From contig CAZFHZ010000127.1 of NCBI GenBank assembly GCA_964519015.1, positions 1 through 9,052 on the forward strand: a DNA stretch of 9,052 nt, given 5' to 3'. Positions within the stretch are counted from its first letter, which is position 1. Each line of letters begins with the position of its first letter. Position numbers and translations under genes: made by a program. Shown here one piece after another: positions 1 to 6,463 of this stretch. Below the pieces are notes generated by a model that searched no databases, was not told the DNA's origin, and worked only from the letters and a program-made list of their open reading frames with translations. This DNA is from CAZFHZ01 sp964519015 (lineage in GTDB: Bacteria > Blakebacterota > Blakebacteria > Blakebacterales > CAYUVJ01).

Positions 1-92
1 ACGGCAAGCCGGTCAGTCTGAACGCCCTGCGGCCGCTGCTCGTTAGGATCCTGAGCGGCGAGATCCAGATCCTCTCCCTCATCATCCGCTAG
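1..92 (+). CDS. 3' end of an unidentified upstream gene (partial)
   Basis: Only the last 29 codons are visible, in the frame starting at base 3 and ending at the TAG at 90-92. The other two plus frames hit stops within this stretch. The tail is basic and hydrophobic, ending in LSLIIR, and matches no family I recognise. Its stop codon overlaps the Shine-Dalgarno of the next gene, so it is probably the preceding member of the FecR/barrel/cyclase operon and translationally coupled to it. The function cannot be inferred from so short a piece. Confidence 0.6.
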   Translation, partial: GKPVSLNALRPLLVRILSGEIQILSLIIR

Positions 93-96
93 GAGG
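91..96 (+). promoter_or_regulatory. Shine-Dalgarno of the FecR-domain gene, overlapping the upstream stop
   Basis: AGGAGG begins inside the TAG stop of the upstream frame and ends 6 nt before the ATG at 103. This fixes the start of the FecR gene. It also suggests that ribosomes finishing the upstream gene can re-initiate here. Confidence 0.8.
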
Positions 97-102
97 CTCC
101 CG

Positions 103-867
103 ATGAGACGCTATCCGATCGCTTTGCTCGCGGGGGTCCTGCTGGCCGTGGTGTATACGGCCCCGGCCCTCGCCCAGCCCCAGAACAACGTGGCCATCGT
201 CTACAGACTGCTCGACGAGCAGCAGATGGCCATCACTGACATACAGAGCGCCGTACGGGCCGGCACCATCGGTGCCCTGCTCAACCATGGCGACCTGTTG
301 ACCACGAACGCCGAGACCCGCGCCGCCGTGCGCTTCACCGACGACGGCTCGATCCTGCGCATGAATCCCAACACCGACCTGCAGATCCGGGCCGAGGGGG
401 AGCGCACAGCCATGCGCAAGACCCTGCAGGTCGACTTCGGGGAACTGTGGGCCCGCATCCAGAAGCAGCCCGAGGGGGCCGGTTACCGGATCGAGACCCC
501 CACCGCGGTGGCCGCGGTCAAGGGAACCGAGTTCTTCGTCCGGGTGGACGAGACCGGCACCACCATCATCACCACCGATGGGGTGATCGAGTTCTTCAAC
601 GACGTCGGGACCGTCGAGATTCCGGCCGGATTCACCGGTAGCGCCGGCGCCTCGGCCACGGCGGCTCCGAACATGGCCAGCACCAAACCGGACGAGATCG
701 CTTCCTTCGGCGGGATCGCCGAGGGGGAGGGCCCGGGGGTCGGGACCGGCGTGCCGACCGTAGAGATCGCCATCCCCTACACCGACGCCGCCGGCAACCA
801 GAAGACCATGATCATCCGGGTGCCGCGGGCCACGGCGGCCCGCTACCTGCCACCGGCCCTGGACTGA
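103..867 (+). CDS. Secreted FecR-domain protein
   Basis: The 254-residue protein begins with a Sec signal peptide: two Arg, a hydrophobic core over residues 6-20, and a likely cut after ALA at 22-24. Residues about 50-165 look like a FecR domain. They include the run around LLTTNAETRAAVRFTDDGS, a basic-hydrophobic segment ending in GELWARIQ, and the core TPTAVAAVKGTEFFV, followed by a threonine-rich strand and DGVIEFFN. FecR proper is a membrane anti-sigma/signal-transfer protein. This version has no cytoplasmic or anti-sigma helix, so it is a free periplasmic or surface FecR-fold protein that probably binds a ligand or partner. The C-terminal 75 residues are Gly/Pro/Ala-rich and end in a short strand-rich segment. 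It sits 19 nt before the barrel gene and upstream of a CHASE2 cyclase, which suggests a shared envelope role. The domain is confident; its job is not known. Confidence 0.85.
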   Translation: MRRYPIALLAGVLLAVVYTAPALAQPQNNVAIVYRLLDEQQMAITDIQSAVRAGTIGALLNHGDLLTTNAETRAAVRFTDDGSILRMNPNTDLQIRAEGERTAMRKTLQVDFGELWARIQKQPEGAGYRIETPTAVAAVKGTEFFVRVDETGTTIITTDGVIEFFNDVGTVEIPAGFTGSAGASATAAPNMASTKPDEIASFGGIAEGEGPGVGTGVPTVEIAIPYTDAAGNQKTMIIRVPRATAARYLPPALD

Positions 868-886
868 CCCGAGGAGGGATCCCGAG

Positions 887-3106
887 ATGCGTGCCCGTAC
901 TCCGATAATGGCGCCGGGGCTCTCCCTGACGGGAGTGGTCCTGGCTCTGCTGCTGGCCCTGCCCCCCCGGGCGGTGGCGCAGACCGGTGGCTTCAGCACT
1001 CTTGTCCTCTCCCCCGAGCCGGGGGAGGTCATCCCGCAGACCCTGGGGCTGATCGCCCTCTCCTTCATCGACGCCCAGCGGGTCCTCGATCCCGCCTCGG
1101 TCCGGATCTTCCTCGACAACGTGGACCGGACCGCCGAGGCGGACATCAACGCCGACGTGCTCATCTGGCGCCCCTCGGTCCCGCTACGCCAGGGAGTACA
1201 CACGGTCACGGTCACCCTGAAGGACTTGGCCGGCGCCGTGCTGCCTGCTACCAGTTGGAGCTTCATCACCGGCCCTCCCCCGGAAGGGGTCACGCCGGGG
1301 CAGATGCCGGCGGCACCGGCCCTGGCGGGGGGGAAGGTGCCCGGCTTCATGCGGTTGCGCGGGGACGTGCGGGTGGAAGCCACCACCCTCAGCCTGAGCG
1401 GGGACGGGGCCGCCTACCGCCGTGAACCCCCGGCCACGGCCAAGGCCTGGGTGAACGTGAACGGGCGGCTGGGGGGGTCGTGGCGCTGGGCCGGCTACAC
1501 CCACCTGAGCAGCCTGGAGTCGCGCACCCTGCAACCGATCGACCGCTTCCGCTTCGACCTGCGGAGCAACTGGCTGACCCTCCAGTTCGGTGATGTCACC
1601 CCGAACGTGCAGGAACTCATCCTCTGGGGCCGGCGGGTCCGCGGCTGGGCCTTCGACCTCCGGGCGGGCATCGTCAACCTGATGGTGGTCAGCGGCCAGA
1701 GCCGGCGGGCGGTGCAGGGGCAACTGTTCGGTGGCGAGATCCAGCTCGACAACTCTCAAGCTTTCCAGGTCTACCGTCGGGGGGCGTTCGCGCAGGACCT
1801 GCTGGCGGTGCGCCCCTACTTCGGCAACGGCGATCCCTGGACCTTCGGGATCACCATGCTGAAGGTGCGGGACGCCGTGGACAGCCTCGACCCGCTGCGC
1901 ACTTACCGGTTGCTCGATTCCTCCGATCCGCTGAGTGAGGACAACACCTATGCATCCGTCTCGGCCAACTCGCAGCCCAAGGACAACCTGGTGCTGGGGC
2001 TGGACATGACCTGGACGACCCTGGGGCGGAAACTGACCCTCTCCTACGAGAACGCCTTCAGCCTGATGGCCAACGACATCACCGGCGGGCCTCTCTCCAA
2101 GGCTGAACTCGACTCGGTGATGGAGGCCAACGGTTCCAGCCCGATCAACTTCGACCCGGCCGCCTACGAGAACATCTTCATTCTCAACTCATCGCTCATC
2201 CCGCTCAACCTGACCGGCCTGACCAATGTGGCCCAGCAGGCACGGGCCAGCCTGGTGCTGGGAGGGCACACCCTGGGCGTGCGCTGGCGCAGCGTGGGGG
2301 GCTCCTACTACACCCTCGGTCAGCCCAGTCTGCAGCGTGACCGGACGGGCCTGCGGATCCAGGATAACTTCCGGCTCTTCAAGAGCGCGCTGGGGGTCAC
2401 GGTCGGCTGGGAGAAATACGGCGACAACCTCGACGACACCAAGCCGGCCACCACGGGCACCTCGGCGCTGACCCTCGATGTCTTCTGGCAGCCCAACCCG
2501 GCCAGCCCCGGCTTCACCGTGGGCTACCGGACCTTCGGCCGCCAGAACGACCTTGCGACCCTGGCCGGGGGGGGGATGGACGAGAACACCGCCACCTACT
2601 CGGGCGGGATCAGCGTGCCGGTGACCGTCATCAGCGGGCTGCGTTCCCGGATCAACCTCAACTACATGAACATCGGCCGTGAGGACGCGCTCAACCCGCT
2701 GACCGGGACCAACAACATCTACTACCTGGTCTCGCTCCAGAGCCGGTTCGAGGACCGGCCGACCGAGTTCTCGATCCAGTACGGGCTGAACACCACCGAA
2801 TTGACCGGCTTCACCGATGCCCGGACGACCTTCAACCGGCTCGTCTTCAAGGGGCGGCACGGGCTCACCTCGCGCCTCTTCGGGATCGGCGACCTCGCCT
2901 ACACCGGGGCGAGCAGCCCGGCCGCCGCGGGTGCGTTCGGGTTCGAGTACACCCGGCTCTCCCTGCTGGCGGGAGCGGAGTATCGCTGGACCCAGACCTG
3001 GTGGGCGAGTCTGCAGGCGGGTTTCGGCTCCTATTCGGATAAGCGCCGGAGCGGTCTGGACACGACCCAGATGCAGCTCCGGCTCCAGTTGAACCGGGCC
3101 TTCTGA
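887..3106 (+). CDS. Outer-membrane beta-barrel protein with N-terminal Ig-like domain
   Basis: This 739-residue protein has a signal peptide (hydrophobic residues about 11-26, cut after AVA at 29-31). Residues about 35-128 look like a bacterial Ig-like sandwich, with LSPEPGEVI, ALSFIDAQRVLDPASVRIFLD and a closing SWSFITGP. A Pro/Gly/Ala-rich linker follows. From about residue 150 the chain is a long series of alternating-hydrophobic strands rich in Tyr, Trp, Phe and Gly with polar turns. It ends in QLRLQLNRAF, and a terminal Phe is typical of BAM-inserted barrels. GAGGAGG at 871-877 lies 9 nt before the chosen ATG. The gene is packed between the FecR and CHASE2-cyclase genes, so it may be the surface component of the same sensing or assembly unit. 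I cannot name a substrate. A G9 run lies at 2567-2575. Confidence 0.8.
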   Translation: MRARTPIMAPGLSLTGVVLALLLALPPRAVAQTGGFSTLVLSPEPGEVIPQTLGLIALSFIDAQRVLDPASVRIFLDNVDRTAEADINADVLIWRPSVPLRQGVHTVTVTLKDLAGAVLPATSWSFITGPPPEGVTPGQMPAAPALAGGKVPGFMRLRGDVRVEATTLSLSGDGAAYRREPPATAKAWVNVNGRLGGSWRWAGYTHLSSLESRTLQPIDRFRFDLRSNWLTLQFGDVTPNVQELILWGRRVRGWAFDLRAGIVNLMVVSGQSRRAVQGQLFGGEIQLDNSQAFQVYRRGAFAQDLLAVRPYFGNGDPWTFGITMLKVRDAVDSLDPLRTYRLLDSSDPLSEDNTYASVSANSQPKDNLVLGLDMTWTTLGRKLTLSYENAFSLMANDITGGPLSKAELDSVMEANGSSPINFDPAAYENIFILNSSLIPLNLTGLTNVAQQARASLVLGGHTLGVRWRSVGGSYYTLGQPSLQRDRTGLRIQDNFRLFKSALGVTVGWEKYGDNLDDTKPATTGTSALTLDVFWQPNPASPGFTVGYRTFGRQNDLATLAGGGMDENTATYSGGISVPVTVISGLRSRINLNYMNIGREDALNPLTGTNNIYYLVSLQSRFEDRPTEFSIQYGLNTTELTGFTDARTTFNRLVFKGRHGLTSRLFGIGDLAYTGASSPAAAGAFGFEYTRLSLLAGAEYRWTQTWWASLQAGFGSYSDKRRSGLDTTQMQLRLQLNRAF

Positions 3107-3122
3107 GAAGGCCCGTCGGAAC

Positions 3123-5228
3123 GTGGCCCGACGTTCCGGTAGCCATGACCGCCGCGCCCGCCTGCTCCTGGTGGGCGTGGCGATCCTGGTCCCGCTGATC
3201 TGCATCCTCTTCTCCGAGACCCGTATCGGCCGCCGGCTCGAGAAGGCGGTCTATGACCTCTGGTTCAACTACCGGGGGGAGCTGCCACGTCCCGACGAGG
3301 TCTCCATCGTGGCCATCGACGTGGAGTCCGAGCAGTCGCTCGGGCGCTATCCCTGGAACCGGCGGCTGCACGCCGCCCTGATCCGCAACCTGGCGCGGGC
3401 GGGGGTGAAGGCGGTCGCCTTCGACGCCACCTTCGGCGACGCCTTCCCCGACGACGATCCGGTCCTGATGGCCGCCATCCAGGAGAGCGGTATCACCGTG
3501 CTGGGGGCCAAGACCCTCTCGACCCGGCGCCGTGACGCCATCTCGCGCTCCCTCGAGGAACCGGTCGGAGTCCTGAAGAACGCCTATTACGGCATCGTGG
3601 ACATCAATCCCGATCCGATCGACAACGTGGTCCGCGAGTACCCCATCCAGCATCGCTACCGGCAACGGACCGTTCCCCAGCTCGGATTGCAGGTGCTCAA
3701 GCTCTATCTGGGCTTCGCGGAAAGCGACACGCTCACCGAGACGAGGCAGGGCTGGTACCTGGGCGATCGTTTCATCCCCCGGGGGCCCGGGGGAGGCATG
3801 CTGATCAGCTACCTCGGGTTCGCCGGATCGATCCCGACCTATTCCTACGCCTCGGTCGTGGACGACGCCTCGACCGACATCGGCGACTGGGACATGGATG
3901 CCTTCGAGGACCTGCTGGCCGAGGAGCGGCTCAAGGACCGGATCGTCTTCGTCGGGAGCACGGTCCCCGAGCATCAGGACTTCTGGGCCACCCCCTTCCT
4001 GAACGAGGGATCGGGGGGTGGAGCGGTCCTGACCCCCGGGGTCGAGATCCACGCCAACGCCGTGGATGCCATCCTGAACGGCCGTTTCGTCCATGTGGCG
4101 CCGCGCTGGATCGACTGGCTGCTGATCCTCGCCGTCGGTGTCGCCACGGCCACCCTGGCCGGCCGTCTGAAGGCGAAGTGGGGCGGGGTGATCGGCCTGG
4201 TGCTCATCGGTGTGGTCACCGGCACGTCCCTGTTCAGCTTCGTCGAGTTGAGGAGCTGGATCTGGACGGTCTCCCCCGTCCTCTCGGTGGCCATGGCCTA
4301 CGCCGGCTCCACCGTGGCCCTCTACCTGATCGAGCTGCACGAGAAGGCCCGCATCCGCGGCATGTTCTCCTCCTACGTCTCGTCCAAGGTCGTCGAGCAG
4401 CTCATCCTGAATCCGGGGCTGATGGCGCTGGGGGGGGAGGAGCGGGAGCTGACGATCATGTTCAGCGACGTGGCCAGTTTCACGACCATCTCGGAAGGAT
4501 TGCGGCCGACCGAGCTGGTCGGCCTGTTGAACGAGTACCTGACCGCCATGACCGATATCGTCATCCGGCACGACGGCATCATCGACAAGTACGAGGGGGA
4601 CGCCCTCATGGCCGAGTTCGGAGCCCCCATCCCGCTTCCCGACCACGCCCTGCGGGCCTGCCAGGCGGCCCTCGAGATGCAGGAGACTCTGGCCGGTCTG
4701 CGTGAGAAGTGGACCGGGGAAGGGAAACCCGCCCTGGAAGCGCGGATCGGGGTCAACACCGGCGTGGTCCTGGTCGGGAACATGGGCAGCCGTTACGTCA
4801 TGGATTACACGGTCATGGGGGACAACGTGAACCTGGCCTCACGACTGGAGGGGACCAACAAGGTTTACGGGACCGGCATCTGCATCTCCGAGATGACCTT
4901 CAACGCGGCCAGCCCGGAGGTTGCCTGCCGGGAACTCGATCTGATCCGGGTCAAGGGGAAGACCCGTCCGGTGCGCATCTACGAGGTGCTGGGGACGATC
5001 GAGCAAGGGATCCCGGCCGGCAAGGCCAGCCTGATCGAACGGTTCGAGATGGCCCTGGTGATGTACCGGGAACGTGCGTTCGGAGACGCCCTCGATTACT
5101 TCGAGAACATCCTGCAGGTGGATCCGGAGGACGGCCCCAGCCGCATCTACCGGCAACGCTGCCGGGCCTACCTGGAAAATCCGCCTCCCGAGGACTGGGA
5201 CGGGGTGTTCATCATGACCACCAAGTGA
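3123..5228 (+). CDS. CHASE2-domain class III adenylate/guanylate cyclase
   Basis: The 701-residue membrane protein would make a cyclic nucleotide, probably cAMP. One membrane segment (about 13-31) leads into a periplasmic CHASE2 sensor (about 35-325; VSIVAIDVES, the YPWNR box, VKAVAFDATF, IVFVGST, PGVEIHANAVDAIL). Three more segments follow (about 329-347, 354-375, 381-404). The catalytic domain covers about 440-625. Metal-binding Asp are D449 in MFSDVASF and D493 in KYEGDALMAEFG. K489 is the base-reading Lys, and N570 and R574 in NLASR are the transition-state pair. The second base-reading position is T563, as in class IIIb cyclases, rather than Asp. All key residues are present, so it should be active. 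Residues about 635-682 look like a TPR-type helix pair. The start is GTG at 3123, 16 nt after the barrel gene, preceded by a modest AGAAGG. Operon position suggests that the FecR and barrel proteins act with its periplasmic sensor. Confidence 0.9.
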   Translation: MARRSGSHDRRARLLLVGVAILVPLICILFSETRIGRRLEKAVYDLWFNYRGELPRPDEVSIVAIDVESEQSLGRYPWNRRLHAALIRNLARAGVKAVAFDATFGDAFPDDDPVLMAAIQESGITVLGAKTLSTRRRDAISRSLEEPVGVLKNAYYGIVDINPDPIDNVVREYPIQHRYRQRTVPQLGLQVLKLYLGFAESDTLTETRQGWYLGDRFIPRGPGGGMLISYLGFAGSIPTYSYASVVDDASTDIGDWDMDAFEDLLAEERLKDRIVFVGSTVPEHQDFWATPFLNEGSGGGAVLTPGVEIHANAVDAILNGRFVHVAPRWIDWLLILAVGVATATLAGRLKAKWGGVIGLVLIGVVTGTSLFSFVELRSWIWTVSPVLSVAMAYAGSTVALYLIELHEKARIRGMFSSYVSSKVVEQLILNPGLMALGGEERELTIMFSDVASFTTISEGLRPTELVGLLNEYLTAMTDIVIRHDGIIDKYEGDALMAEFGAPIPLPDHALRACQAALEMQETLAGLREKWTGEGKPALEARIGVNTGVVLVGNMGSRYVMDYTVMGDNVNLASRLEGTNKVYGTGICISEMTFNAASPEVACRELDLIRVKGKTRPVRIYEVLGTIEQGIPAGKASLIERFEMALVMYRERAFGDALDYFENILQVDPEDGPSRIYRQRCRAYLENPPPEDWDGVFIMTTK

Positions 5229-5237
5229 GGAGATCCC

Positions 5238-5263
5238 CCCGGGTGGTCCCCGACCGGCCCGGG
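5238..5263. terminator. Hairpin between convergent genes (candidate bidirectional terminator)
   Basis: CCCGGGT at 5238-5244 can pair with GCCCGGG at 5257-5263 (one G-U). After a one-base bulge, GGTC at 5245-5248 pairs with GACC at 5252-5255 around a CCC loop. It lies 10 nt after the cyclase stop and 14 nt beyond the lipoprotein stop on the other strand, which is where a shared terminator belongs. Neither side has a T-run, so classical intrinsic termination is not assured. Confidence 0.45.
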
Positions 5264-5276
5264 AGGAGTGCATTCG

Positions 5277-6074
5277 TCAGTATGAGTTCAGTTTCGTGGT
5301 CGCCCCACTCCCCTTCTCGGTCAACTCGAGGAAGAAGTTCGAATCACTCAGACCCTCGACCTCCTCCTGCTGGGTCCGGCTGCTGTTGCCGTACCTGACC
5401 ACTCCTCCCGGCACATCCTCAGTCAGCCACCACTCCACGGTGCCGCCGGTGGAGACGTCACCGAACCGCACATGCCGTGCCGTGAAGGTCCCGCCGGGGA
5501 CGGTCACGCTCCCCGTTTCCACGGTCGCTCCCTGCAGACTCTCCGGGGTCAGCTCGACCGGACGGCTGAAGACCATGGTGCCATGTTCGACCGGCATCTC
5601 ACGGATCTCCTCACCGGGGAACTGGCTGCGCAGCCTCAGTACGGTGGTGCGTTCGGCGTCGAAAAGCGCTTCCAGCACCACGGTATCCTCACTGTCGGCA
5701 TCGTACATCGTGACCCGCCACCACTCCTGGCCGTTCTCGGTCTTCTTCAGGAAGGCCTTCTCGAGCCAGGAGCCGTTCGGCTGGCTGTCCTCAACGAACC
5801 GCCACTTCGTGTAGTCGCCGGGTCGGTAGGGGGTCGGCTCGATCCAGTAGCCCCCGGGGGTGAAAGCGTAGGTGAACATGTAGGAGGCGTACATGCTGGC
5901 GAACTGCGGCGTGTACGTGCGTACAATGCGCTGCCCGACCGCCCTTCCGGCCGCTTCTCCGACCGTGCGTCCGGCGGTCCGGCCCGCACTCTGGACGGCC
6001 TGATCGATGACCGAACTGCAGCCGACCACCACCACCAGCAGCAGGAACACCACCACTACCCACATCTTTCTCAT
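5277..6074 (-). CDS. Glycine-zipper lipoprotein, unknown function
   Basis: The preferred start gives 265 residues. GGAGG at 6083-6087 (minus strand) sits 8 nt before the ATG at 6074. A neighbouring ATG at 6077 is possible, while the ATG at 6119 has no ribosome site and would bury the signal peptide. Residues 5-18 are almost pure Val/Leu and lead to the lipobox VVGC with C19. Ser follows the Cys, consistent with sorting to the outer membrane. Residues 31-47 carry Gly at every fourth position (31, 35, 39, 43, 47), a five-Gly GxxxG zipper. The rest is Tyr/Trp-rich and looks like beta structure. One stretch (VPGGTFTARHVRFGD, then EWWLTEDVPGGVVRYGNSS) resembles periplasmic lipoproteins that read as curved sheets. 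No enzyme motif is visible. The gene is convergent with the cyclase operon and has its own promoter region, so a link to cyclase signalling is not indicated. Confidence 0.8.
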   Translation of the reverse strand: MRKMWVVVVFLLLVVVVGCSSVIDQAVQSAGRTAGRTVGEAAGRAVGQRIVRTYTPQFASMYASYMFTYAFTPGGYWIEPTPYRPGDYTKWRFVEDSQPNGSWLEKAFLKKTENGQEWWRVTMYDADSEDTVVLEALFDAERTTVLRLRSQFPGEEIREMPVEHGTMVFSRPVELTPESLQGATVETGSVTVPGGTFTARHVRFGDVSTGGTVEWWLTEDVPGGVVRYGNSSRTQQEEVEGLSDSNFFLELTEKGSGATTKLNSY

Positions 6075-6080
6075 CATAAT

Positions 6081-6087
6081 CTCCTCC
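6081..6087 (-). promoter_or_regulatory. Shine-Dalgarno fixing the lipoprotein start
   Basis: On the minus strand GGAGGAG precedes two adjacent ATG codons (6077 and 6074). The GGAGG core is 5 nt from the first and 8 nt from the second, so the second is the better start. It rules against the longer reading from 6119. Confidence 0.75.
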
Positions 6088-6160
6088 ACGCGATCCGGGG
6101 ATTTGAAGCCCGACACCACCCGGCTCGGACGGTCAGGCGGATACCAATTGCAGAGTTCTC

Positions 6161-6189
6161 AGCATAGGCTCCCGACCCTCTGAGAGCAA
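6161..6189 (-). promoter_or_regulatory. Candidate sigma-70 promoter of the lipoprotein gene
   Basis: Reading the minus strand, TTGCTC (6189-6184) and TATGCT (6166-6161) are separated by exactly 17 nt. Matches to TTGACA and TATAAT are 3/6 and 4/6. Transcription would start near 6154, giving a leader of about 80 nt. Spacing and position are good but the -35 match is weak. Confidence 0.4.
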
Positions 6190-6224
6190 GCCGTCCCTTG
6201 CCCTATCCCGGGTGCGCCGTCGAT

Positions 6225-6260
6225 GGTGGGCAGCCCCGATTGGGGATGCGGTCGCCCACC
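6225..6260. repeat. Inverted repeat GGTGGGC/GCCCACC with inner CCCC/GGGG stem
   Basis: GGTGGGC at 6225-6231 is repeated inverted as GCCCACC at 6254-6260. Inside it, CCCC at 6234-6237 faces GGGG at 6242-6245 across GATT. The element lies roughly 120-150 bp upstream of the -24 box of the sigma-54 promoter, within the usual range for an enhancer-binding activator. It could equally be a cruciform or a transcribed hairpin. Only the symmetry is seen; the role is inferred. Confidence 0.45.
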
Positions 6261-6287
6261 GCCGGGCGCATAATCCTTCCACTGAAG

Positions 6288-6305
6288 TGCACAATAATTC
6301 ATGCA
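6288..6305. promoter_or_regulatory. Weak palindrome TGCAC-N8-ATGCA, possible activator site
   Basis: TGCAC at 6288-6292 and ATGCA at 6301-6305 are near-inverse half-sites (one mismatch) around an AT-rich centre. The layout is loosely like NtrC-type sites. The centre is about 80 bp upstream of the -24 box. Short imperfect symmetry like this also arises by chance, so this is only a candidate. Confidence 0.2.
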
Positions 6306-6375
6306 TCAGGCCTCGAGTCCGATTGAATCCGTTAACCTAAGACTTTGCAGGACAATGGATAACCACGGGAATGGG

Positions 6376-6393
6376 TTGGCACGCGTCTTGCAT
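6376..6393 (+). promoter_or_regulatory. Sigma-54 (RpoN) -24/-12 promoter of the radical SAM unit
   Basis: TTGGCACGCGTCTTGCAT matches the sigma-54 consensus (TGGCACG-N4-TTGCW) at every defined base. The GG at 6378-6379 and the GC at 6390-6391 are separated by the required 10 nt. Transcription should begin near 6402-6403, leaving a leader of about 60 nt to the ATG at 6464. Sigma-54 promoters need an ATP-dependent enhancer-binding activator, so the downstream unit should be switched by a specific signal rather than expressed constitutively. No activator gene is in this window. Confidence 0.88.
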
Positions 6394-6463
6394 ATGCAGA
6401 TAAGAATCCGGATCATTTTGGGACGCGAATCCCGTCCAGCACCCGACCCGAAAAGGAAGCCGA

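Larger units (their letters stand above)
6075..6463. other. Divergent regulatory region without genes
   Basis: This is the only long non-coding stretch in the window, lying between the divergent lipoprotein and radical SAM genes. It is visibly less GC-rich than its surroundings from about 6270 to 6420. It holds the lipoprotein SD and candidate sigma-70 promoter, a 7-bp inverted repeat with an inner hairpin (6225-6260), a weak palindrome (6288-6305), the sigma-54 promoter (6376-6393), and a leader of about 60 nt before the radical SAM gene. An open frame starting at the ATG at 6301 runs over the promoter and into the radical SAM gene in the wrong frame, and I do not accept it as a gene. Confidence 0.7.

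Noticed and set aside
447..641. Short plus frame with a run of six His
   Set aside because: It is a frame-shifted reading of the ACC/ATC-rich FecR strand. It has no independent start signal.
82..1386. Long minus-strand open frame (434 codons) opposite the FecR and barrel genes
   Set aside because: It is antisense to two genes with clear signal peptides and domains. Its composition (Gly/Arg/Pro-rich) is typical of shadows in GC-rich DNA, and it has no recognisable domain.
2865..4646. Minus-strand open frame of 593 codons opposite the cyclase
   Set aside because: The plus strand encodes an intact CHASE2 cyclase with all catalytic residues. The antisense product is low-complexity with many His/Gly/Asp and spans two real genes.
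6075..6119. N-terminal extension of the lipoprotein from the ATG at 6119
   Set aside because: It would place 15 polar residues before the signal peptide and bypass the GGAGGAG at 6081-6087.
5472..6167. Plus-strand open frame opposite the lipoprotein gene
   Set aside because: The minus strand has a lipobox, a good SD and a coherent protein. The plus frame is His/Arg-rich with no domain or ribosome site.
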